Positions 44,771 to 52,500 of a stretch of DNA of 64,000 nt are shown here, one piece after another. Each line of letters starts with the position of its first letter. The stretch's first letter is position 1. Source of the stretch: Arenimonas fontis (GTDB taxonomy: Bacteria; Pseudomonadota; Gammaproteobacteria; Xanthomonadales; Xanthomonadaceae). The notes below the pieces were generated by a model. That model was not told the origin of the DNA. It worked only from the letters and a program-made list of their open reading frames with translations, and made no database searches. The translations under genes were made by a program, and so were the position numbers. The stretch spans positions 1 to 64,000 of the forward strand of contig NZ_VUOD01000002.1 of the NCBI RefSeq assembly GCF_008386465.1, written 5' to 3'.

Positions 44771-46807
44771 TTACTGGATGACCGGGGCCTGGCCCTCGGT
44801 GGCCGCCTTCAGGCGGGCCACCAGGGTCGGCCAATCCACCCGGCGGCGGAAGCCCACCACCTGGATGCGCGGCAGCCCCGCGCCCTGGACGATGGTATAG
44901 CCATCGCCGGCTGAATCCACGCCCGACATCCGGCAGACGTTGTCGCGCAGCTGGCAGCCCAGGGCCAGGCGGGCGTAGCCGAAGTCGTCGAACAGGCGCA
45001 AGGCCTGGGCCTGCAGGCTGCCCATCAGGCCGGCACCGCCGACCCGGGAAATGTCCTCGACCGCGCGCTGGCTGATCCGCCGCTTGCCCTTCCAGCCATC
45101 GTCGCTGCGCAGGTAGGCGTCGAAGGTCACCGGCGACCAGTCCACCATGCGCAGGTCGCGAATGTAGCCGTCGAGGCGGCCGGTGATGGAACCGAAACCG
45201 AAGGCAGCGGTCATCGGCTCCATGTCCACATCCTCGATCTCGACGTTGGCCGAGAGCGTCGGCGCGACACCAAAGGGCCGCTCCATCACCAGGTCCGAGA
45301 GCTCCAAGGTGCCGCCGAAGACCTGCATCGCCAGACCGCCGTCCAGGGTAAGAACGCCATCGGCATAACGCGCCGAGGGAATGCGCCCGCCGAGGCTGCC
45401 GCTGAACGGTGGCCAGCCCAGGCGCTGCGACAGGCTGCCCAGGTCGAGTCCGTTCAGGCGGACGCCAAGCTGGAATCGGGCGCCTCGCCCCTTTGCGGGT
45501 GGCTGCCAGCGCAAGTGTTCGAGCGTAATACGACCGCCCAGGGTTTCGGCGGCCGTGGGGCGGACCAGGCGCAGCTCGCGGTCGAGGCTGCTCAATTCGA
45601 ACTCCGCCGCGCCCAGGCCGATGCCGTACAAGGCGGCGCTACGCCAGGCCAGGCGGCTGGCAAGCGGATCAGTGCCGGCATGCCAGCGAAGGCTGCCGTC
45701 CAGGCCGGAAAGGACAAAACGTTGGCGTGGGTCCACCGCGTTGAGCATCTCCGCCTCGAGGTCCAGGCGGGTCAGGCGGGCGTCCTGGATGGAGATCTCG
45801 GCGCCCAGCACGCCGGTCAGCACCAGGTCGGGAAAGCCGGCCGGCGCCAGGAAACCGCTGAGGTAACGGTCGCGGGCCGTCGTCAGATCGGCGATGCGCA
45901 GCTGCAGTTGCAGGTCGTCCAGGCCGGCCTCGGCATCCAGCATCGCCCGTCCACTCACCTCCAGCACACCCGGGTCGAACCAGCGCAAGCGCGGCAAACG
46001 CCAAGGGCTGCTGCCGCGCTGCTCCATCTGCAGCTCGGCTTCGGCGCCGCCCACAGGCAGCGGGACGTAGAGGCTGCCGGCGAGGAATTCGCCGCCGCGG
46101 ACTTTCAGCCTTGCCTGCAGGCTTGTGTCGGAACCCTGCCGATCCAGGTCCAGCGCCAGGTCGCCGCCCACGCCGGCCGCCGCCAGTATACCGCCGGGCG
46201 TGTCCAGGCCGATGTCGTCCAGGCGTAGGTCCGCTGTCACCGTAGTCGCCGCGCCCAGGCCGAGATCGAGCCGGCCGTCGACGCGGCCGGAACTCCAGCG
46301 CCCGTCGGCCCAGAGCCCGGACAGGAAGCCTTGCAGCCAGGCGACGGGCAATTTCTCCAGCTGAACGCGCACCTGCCCCGGTGCGCCGGCGACGGTGTGC
46401 ACGCCGATGCGGGTGGCGCCACGGCCCAGCACCGCCTCCAGGGCGGCCGGCGACAGGGCGACCCGCAGGCCGGCCCGCTCGCGGCCACCCAGGCTGACCG
46501 GGCCGGCGCAGCTCCACCCGTCCGGCCCCTCGCGCTGGAGCGGGCAGCGCCAGGCCAGATCCCGCCCCTCGAAGGCCAGCAAGGGCGCGATCGCACGTTC
46601 GGCCACCAGCTCCAGCTCGCCGCTTTCTCCGTCGTCGGGCCAACGCAGACGGGCCTGCACGCCGGCCAGCTGTGCCGCCTCGCTGCGTACCGTCTCCACC
46701 CGCAGGCGCAGCTCGCGCGCCTGCGCGGGCAAGGCCGCCGGCAGCGTCGCCAACAGCGCCAGCAGGGACAGCCCCCAGGTCTTGCCGCGGATCGCGGGTC
46801 TGCGCAT
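44771..46807 (-). CDS. ydbH: YdbH-like AsmA-related periplasmic protein
   Basis: The 678-residue protein opens with a signal or anchor (LSLLALLATLPAALPAQA) and is then almost all beta strand, with the YdbH/PF11739 features: DIGLDTPGG, QLEKLPVAWLQGFL, and a C-terminal SITGRLDGYIRDLRMVDWSPVTFDAYL and DDFGYARLALGC segment. E. coli YdbH (879 residues) is an inner-membrane AsmA-type bridge that, with YnbE and YdbL, moves phospholipids to the outer membrane; this version is shorter. ATG 46807 is preferred to one four codons upstream. It is 10 bases before the YdbL-like gene and divergent from the REC-HPt gene. Confidence 0.82.
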   Translation of the reverse strand: MRRPAIRGKTWGLSLLALLATLPAALPAQARELRLRVETVRSEAAQLAGVQARLRWPDDGESGELELVAERAIAPLLAFEGRDLAWRCPLQREGPDGWSCAGPVSLGGRERAGLRVALSPAALEAVLGRGATRIGVHTVAGAPGQVRVQLEKLPVAWLQGFLSGLWADGRWSSGRVDGRLDLGLGAATTVTADLRLDDIGLDTPGGILAAAGVGGDLALDLDRQGSDTSLQARLKVRGGEFLAGSLYVPLPVGGAEAELQMEQRGSSPWRLPRLRWFDPGVLEVSGRAMLDAEAGLDDLQLQLRIADLTTARDRYLSGFLAPAGFPDLVLTGVLGAEISIQDARLTRLDLEAEMLNAVDPRQRFVLSGLDGSLRWHAGTDPLASRLAWRSAALYGIGLGAAEFELSSLDRELRLVRPTAAETLGGRITLEHLRWQPPAKGRGARFQLGVRLNGLDLGSLSQRLGWPPFSGSLGGRIPSARYADGVLTLDGGLAMQVFGGTLELSDLVMERPFGVAPTLSANVEIEDVDMEPMTAAFGFGSITGRLDGYIRDLRMVDWSPVTFDAYLRSDDGWKGKRRISQRAVEDISRVGGAGLMGSLQAQALRLFDDFGYARLALGCQLRDNVCRMSGVDSAGDGYTIVQGAGLPRIQVVGFRRRVDWPTLVARLKAATEGQAPVIQ

Positions 46808-46853
46808 GCTCGCAAGCATAGTGCCGGGGAACGGCCATGACACGTGCGCACCG

Positions 46854-47522
46854 ATGAATCCAGGTCTGCTCCTGCTCGAAGACGATCCGGTCAGTCGCGG
46901 CTTCCTGTCCCAGGCACTGGCCCCCCTGGGCTTGCCGGTGGACTGCGCCGGCGGCATCGCCGAAGCCGAGACGCTGGCACGCGAACGCCGGCATGCCGTC
47001 TGGCTGTTCGACCTGTGCTTGCCCGACGGCGACGGCCGGGACCTGCTGGCCCGGCTTCGCCGCGAGGGCCGGGATACCCCTGCCCTGGCCCTGACCGCCG
47101 ACGACGTCGCGGCCACCGACGGCATGCTGCGGACCATGGGCTTCCGGGCCGCGCTGAGCAAACCCGTCAGCGGTGAAGCCCTGCGCCGCACCGTTAGCGA
47201 CTGCCTGGCCTTGCCCGCCTGGGATGACCGCGCGGCGCTGGCCGCCCTGGCGGACAACGCCGAAGCCATGCGGCACCTGCGCAAGCTTTTCCTCGACGAG
47301 TTGCCCGAACAGTTGCGCCAGGTGCTCGCCTGCCTGGATGCCGGCGATGTCACGGCCGCCCGCGCTCTCCTGCACCGGCTCAAGGGCAGCTGCGGATTCG
47401 TCGGCGCAGCCGCGCTGGGACAGGCCGCGCGGGCCTTGCACGACGAGCCATGGGACAGCGCGTGCCGGCGGACCTTCGAGTTTCGGGCGCGGGAACTGCT
47501 TCGGCCCGGGGATGGGATCTGA
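46854..47522 (+). CDS. Response regulator receiver fused to an HPt domain
   Basis: The 222-residue protein has a receiver domain (1-120: LLLEDDPVSRGFL, the phospho-acceptor Asp in LFDLCLPDGDG, conserved Thr/Ser in LALTADD, and the KP pair in ALSKPV) and an HPt domain (about 130-215) with the phosphorylatable His in LLHRLKGSCGFVGA. There is no DNA-binding output, so it relays phosphate from a hybrid kinase to another regulator. No kinase is next to it. The ATG is the only start that keeps the receiver complete and does not overlap the divergent gene. Confidence 0.9.
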   Translation: MNPGLLLLEDDPVSRGFLSQALAPLGLPVDCAGGIAEAETLARERRHAVWLFDLCLPDGDGRDLLARLRREGRDTPALALTADDVAATDGMLRTMGFRAALSKPVSGEALRRTVSDCLALPAWDDRAALAALADNAEAMRHLRKLFLDELPEQLRQVLACLDAGDVTAARALLHRLKGSCGFVGAAALGQAARALHDEPWDSACRRTFEFRARELLRPGDGI

Positions 47523-47786
47523 TAGGTCGGGCCGCGCCGGATTCATCCGCGACTGAACGCCCCTTGTTCCGGAACCGCATGACGCGGCTACGGGCTCATG
47601 GGGTCGATCGGTGAACATCGAGCCGTCCACGGCGTCGGACATCTGGCCCTGCTTCGACCTGGAGTCTCTGGAATCACCGGGGCGATTCGAAGTTCTACTT
47701 TCGCGTTGTGTGCTTGACGGGGAAGCTTACGGCCTGACCGCCGCTACCGGTGGCCCAGTGTCGGGTAATTACCCAACTTGTACATG
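47523..47786. other. Spacer before the IS5-family element
   Basis: Between the REC-HPt stop and the target duplication I see no gene with convincing coding character. The sequence becomes more AT-rich toward the insertion site, as expected for an accessory boundary. It may hold remains of an older insertion, but I cannot identify any. Confidence 0.4.
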
Positions 47787-48952
47787 CTAAGGAAACTCTG
47801 AACAAATCAGCCTGACTGGGCGACAATAGCGCACCGTATCTGGAAAGACGATCGATGCAGCTGACGTTCGGTGACGCCGAGGACCTGGGCCAGCGCAAGC
47901 AGACGCGCCGGGAGCTGTTTCTGGCCGAGATGGAGCAGGTGGTGCCGTGGCAGGCGCTACTGGGTCTGATCGAGCCGCACTACCCGAAGATGGGCCGCCC
48001 GGGCCGGCCGCCGTATCCGTTGGCGACGATGCTGCGCATCCACTTTTTGCAGCAGTGGTACGCGCTTTCCGACCCGGCGATGGAAGAGGCGCTGGTCGAC
48101 ACCTCGGTGATGCGCCGGTTTGCCGGGATCGGCGGGCTGCACGCCATCCCGGACGAGACGACGATTCTGAACTTCCGGCGTTTGCTGGAGCAGCACGGCC
48201 TGGCCGGGAAGCTCTTTGCGCAGGTCAATGCGCACCTGCAGCGCAAGGGGCTGAGCCTGCGGTCGGGGACGATCGTGGATGCGACGATCATTGCGGCGCC
48301 GAGTTCGACCAAGAACCGGGAGGGTCAGCGCGACCCGGGGATGCACCAGACGAAGAAGGGCAACCAGTGGCATTTCGGGATGAAGGCGCACATTGGGGTC
48401 GATGACGAATCCGGCCTTGTTCACCATGTGCAATGCACGGCGGCGAACGTGGCGGATGTGACCCAGATGCACAAGCTGCTGCATGGGCACGAGGAGACAG
48501 TGTGTGGCGACAGCGGCTACACCGGGGCGGACAAGCGCGCCGAGTTGCAGCATGTTGATGCGGGCTTCCTGATCGCGGAGAAGCCGTCGAAGCTGCGGGC
48601 GATGAAGAACAAGCGCGACCGCCACTACGCCGCGCGGTGGGAGCACTACAAGGCCAGCGTGCGCGCGAAAGTCGAGCATCCGTTCCGGGTGATCAAGCGG
48701 CAGTTCGGCTACACCAAGGTGCGTTACCGCGGGCTGGCGAAGAATGCGGCGCAGGTGTTGACGCTGTTCGCGTTGTCGAACCTGTGGATGGCGAGGCGAC
48801 GGGTGTTGCAACCGACGGGATAGATCCGTCCGATGGACGGGAAACCCGGTCGAAAACGGCTCGAAATGGCGTAGATTTGGTCAAACCGAGCCTGGTCGGG
48901 CGCTCGACGCTGAAATCAAGCGGTCAAGGCGCGTTGATCAGACCTTCCCTAA
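47787..48952 (+). mobile_element. Complete IS5-family insertion sequence (47791-48948) with CTAA duplications
   Basis: The 1,158-bp element carries one transposase gene and has imperfect terminal inverted repeats of about 28 bases (19 matches); ends read GGAAACTCTGAACAAATC and, on the other strand, GGAAGGTCTGATCAACGC. It is bordered by CTAA at 47787-47790 and 48949-48952, a YTAR target duplication typical of the IS5 group. The duplicated stretch covers the TAG stop of the small gene downstream, so the insertion did not damage that gene. The structured element at 14651 has similar ends. Confidence 0.92.
47855..48823 (+). CDS. IS5-family transposase
   Basis: The 322-residue protein has an N-terminal DUF772-type domain (MGRPGRPPYPLATMLRIHFLQQWYALSD) and a DDE domain: IVDATIIAAPSSTKN (first Asp), GDSGYTGADKRAEL (second Asp) and VEHPFRVIKRQFGYTKVRYRGLAKN (Glu). 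All three acidic residues are present, so it should be active. It cuts and pastes the element and possibly the small element at 14651. Confidence 0.95.
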   Translation: MQLTFGDAEDLGQRKQTRRELFLAEMEQVVPWQALLGLIEPHYPKMGRPGRPPYPLATMLRIHFLQQWYALSDPAMEEALVDTSVMRRFAGIGGLHAIPDETTILNFRRLLEQHGLAGKLFAQVNAHLQRKGLSLRSGTIVDATIIAAPSSTKNREGQRDPGMHQTKKGNQWHFGMKAHIGVDDESGLVHHVQCTAANVADVTQMHKLLHGHEETVCGDSGYTGADKRAELQHVDAGFLIAEKPSKLRAMKNKRDRHYAARWEHYKASVRAKVEHPFRVIKRQFGYTKVRYRGLAKNAAQVLTLFALSNLWMARRRVLQPTG

Positions 48953-49551
48953 TGCGTTAACAATTTCAAGAATGGCATCGCGAAGCATTCAAAATAGCCG
49001 CGGTGATCCTTTAGGAAGTCTTCGACAAAAGCGCGCGCCTCGTCCTTGCGGCCCATCAGGTACAAACAGGCGGCGACCCGTTCAGGGTATCCACCCAGCA
49101 CGGGCACACGTTCTTGGAGTAATGGCAACAAGTGCTGGTAGCTTGCGATCGACTCGCCGTAAGGCAGCCCAATGCTCACATACAGATGCGCTAGGCGCGC
49201 TGCTTCGGCTTCAAGGTTCGTCTGACGCGTAAAACGAAACATCTTTTCATTTGGTGCCAGTTCGCCCATGTGCACAGCGTATGTCGCAATACTACGGTTG
49301 TACTTCCGTCCCTCAAGAGCGGTACAAAGCTTCATGATTGGCACAGCGTGCACACCAACAAATGGATTGACTTCCACATACTCCTGCTTCAAAGCATGAT
49401 TGAGTCCGACCCAACAATGAAAGTCATTTCTGAGCGGCCAATCAACATTCTCTTTCCGGTAACGCGTGAAACCTGCCGCCTCCAGTGCTCTATAGCACTC
49501 CTCCAGAACCCTCTGCTTGTAGGCCGCATCGCAACGTTCGACGGCACTCAT
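48949..49551 (-). CDS. Hypothetical protein, candidate immunity protein of the RHS toxin
   Basis: I do not recognise a family for this 200-residue protein. It is soluble, without signal peptide or membrane helix, and has helical repeats with conserved-looking aromatic positions (YRKENVDWPLRNDFHCWVG near residue 31 and GYPERVAACLYLMGRKDEARAF near the end). Its ATG overlaps the stop of the giant YD-repeat gene (TGATG), the arrangement of polymorphic toxin and immunity pairs. Its GC content is clearly lower than the rest of the window. The IS5-family element is inserted at its stop codon. Immunity function is inference from position. Confidence 0.75.
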   Translation of the reverse strand: MSAVERCDAAYKQRVLEECYRALEAAGFTRYRKENVDWPLRNDFHCWVGLNHALKQEYVEVNPFVGVHAVPIMKLCTALEGRKYNRSIATYAVHMGELAPNEKMFRFTRQTNLEAEAARLAHLYVSIGLPYGESIASYQHLLPLLQERVPVLGGYPERVAACLYLMGRKDEARAFVEDFLKDHRGYFECFAMPFLKLLTH

Positions 49552-52500
49552 CAGCAGCGCTTCACGTCATAGCATTTCATTTGGGTTGGCTTGCCCGGCT
49601 CAAGACCTGCATTCGCAGCGTTCTGACCACGAGGCGTGACTGGGCGGCCAGCATCGATGTCCGCTTGCACCGCCCTCTGCCCAGGAGAAAGTCTCCCACC
49701 GCCACTCTTCACTTCTACTACTCCACGATCTGTCGTTACGATGTCCGCAACACTTCTTTGTCCAGTTGAAGCTTCAAGCGTCACACGTCGCCCAGCCACC
49801 GAATCGCCCAAACTTGTCGCCACAGCATCCTCTGCTCTGGCACCTTTGGCGGCGTTCTCGGCGATGTTACTTCCTGCCTTGATGGCCTTGCCAGCAGCAT
49901 CACCAAAGACGGGAACAAGCCCAACGCCCGCCGCAGCAATATTGACTGCACTTGGATCCTGAATGGCTTCGAAAACAGCCTTAGCATCACCAACAACAGG
50001 GATAAAGTCGACAACAAGCCCTGCTGCCGCACGAGCAGCGGCAGGGTCGCTTGTCGACTGACCCGACGCTGACATACCGCACCCGCTACCGCTAAGGCTG
50101 TCGCAGGCCCGCCCATCAGGGTCGCGGTTCGCATACGGATTATTGGCGGCGTAGTTGTACCGGTTGGAGTTCCATCCGGTCGTCATGTCGGCCGCCACTG
50201 GATCCACGCTCAGGAACCGCCCGATCACCGGATCGTAATAGCGCTGCTGCATGTACACCAGCCGGGTGGCCGCGTCCATCCGGTGCCCCGTGAAGCCCGG
50301 GCCATTGCGCCAGGTGCCGTCCGCCGGCTCGCCCCAGGCCGTCAGCCGCTCGCGGCCCACCCCCTGGCCGGCCTCGTCCGTCTCCGCCACCGGGCTGCCC
50401 AGGGCGTCGGTGTGCTGGTAACGGACATAGCGAACGGCGCCGTCGAACGACACCGTCCGCGTCGCCACCAGCGTCCCGCCCAGGTAGATGTGGTTGTGCC
50501 TGAACTGGGTCTTGAGGTCGTTCGTGTACAGCAGCCGGCCATCCTGGCCGTACTGGAAGTAGGTCGAGGCACCCTGCACCTCCCGGACCCGGCGGCCCAG
50601 GCCGTCATACACATAGGTGCTGGACAGGCCCCCCACCGTGCTGGCGGTCAGCCGGTGGGCCAGGTCAAAGCTGAACGTGTCGGTCGGACCGCCCACCCAC
50701 TGCCGCTGCACCAGGCGGCCGCGGGCGTCGTAGCTCTGGCTGAACACCCCGGCCCCGGCGGCGTCCTTGACCTGATGGTTGCGGTTGGCCGCGTCGTACG
50801 CCAGCCGGTAGTCCCGGCTGCCCTGGGCCAGGCGGCGGAGGTTGTCCAGGGCATCGTAGGCGAAGCTTCCGTTGCCCCCTTGAGCACTGCCTGCGGTCAC
50901 CCCAAGCAGCCGGTCCAGAGCGTCATAGCGCATGTCCCGGTTGCCGGGCTGGCCGGGCAAGCCATCCGAAATGGCCGCCACGTTGCCGTTGTGGTCGTAG
51001 TCGTAGCTGTCGTCCAGGATCACCGTGCTGCCCAGGGCGTCCCGGCTGCGTTCCGGCAGGCCACGGATGTTCTGGCTCAGGGTGTGGACGAGGCCATTGC
51101 CGTAGGTGAACTGCTTGATCGCCCCGTTCGGGTGGTAGGTGACGCCGGTGGCGTAGGTACCAGCCTGGGTCGGCTGGCCCAAGGCATTGGGCGCGTAGTT
51201 CACCTGGTGGCCGTCCCGGTAGGTCAACGTGGCCAGGTGGCCCAGGGCGGTGTAGCCGTACTGGGTCAGCCAGTCGAGGCTGCCGTACTGCAGGCGCTCG
51301 CTGGTCAGTCGCCCCAGGCGGTTGTAGCCATAGGTCAGGGTGACCTGGCCGGACACCACCTGGTGCACGGCGCCGTCCGGGTGGTAAGTGGTGCTCACGT
51401 CCGGGGTGTCGTCCGGGTAGTCCACCAGGATCAGGCGGTTGCGGGCGTCATAGCGGCGCAGCACCTTGTCGGCCGCCGCCACGCTGCCGCGGTCGCAGCT
51501 CAGCGTGCTCAGGCCCGTCCCCTCGGCGCTCCAGGCCAGGTTGCCGGCGGCGTCGTAGGCGAACAGGGTGGCGCCCGTCTCCGGCTCGATCCGCTTGCAC
51601 AGCCGCTGCTGGGCGTCATACACGTACTGCCGCACCACCGACTGCGCACTGCCGTCGTACATGCCCGAGCGGGTCAGGCGGGTCGGGTGGCCGAAAGCGT
51701 TGCGGGCGATCTGGGTGCTCTGCTGTTCCGGCTGTCCTTCGGCCTGGACGATCTTCACCGGCCAGGCCGTGCTGGGCTGGTCCCAGGCCAGGTACTCGGT
51801 CAAGGTGCTGTAACCGCGGGGGTTGGTGACGCGGGTCTTGTAGCCGCTCAGGTAGGCCGTGGTGGTGACGAGCGGGCCAAGTTCGCTGTCCTGGCTGACC
51901 CGGGTGACCCGGCCCAGGGCGTCATAGGCGGTGCCCACGCCCTGGCCGAACGAGGCGATGCCGCTGGCACTGGCCCGCGGGTAGCCCTCGAACACCACCC
52001 GCCCGTAGGCGTCGTGGCGCCAGCCACGGAAGCGCTGCGTGCCCCCCGGGTCGGCCGCGTCGTACTCCCGCTCGATCACCGGCCGCCACAGGCCGTCGTA
52101 ATAGGTCGCCTTGCGGTAGCTTCCCCGGCTCTCCACCACCCGCCAGTGCCCGGCCGGAAGGCCGTACTCGCTGCTGGCCACCTGCACGTAGGCGTAGCCG
52201 GTCGGCGCCCAGGCGCTGGCATCGCACACCCCGGCCTGGCTCCCCGACGGCCAGGTCACCCCGCTCACCCGGCCCATCCCATCGTAACCGTAACAGGTTC
52301 GCGATCCCCGCTCGTCCTCCCGCCAGACGATCCAGCCCTGATCGTTCACCCCCGCCTTCACCACCGTCCCGTCCGCCTGGCCGATCGTCTGCGGAATGCC
52401 CCGCTTCCAGTCCGTCAGCGTCGTCGCCTGGCCCCGCCCGTCCGTCACCGTCCACACCGTGCCGTCGGCGTGGTAGGACAGCGATTGCTCGAGCGGACCA

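Noticed and set aside
48949-49551. Gene disrupted by the IS5-family element
   Set aside because: The insertion lies in the stop codon's duplicated CTAA, and the reading frame with its own TAG stop is complete.
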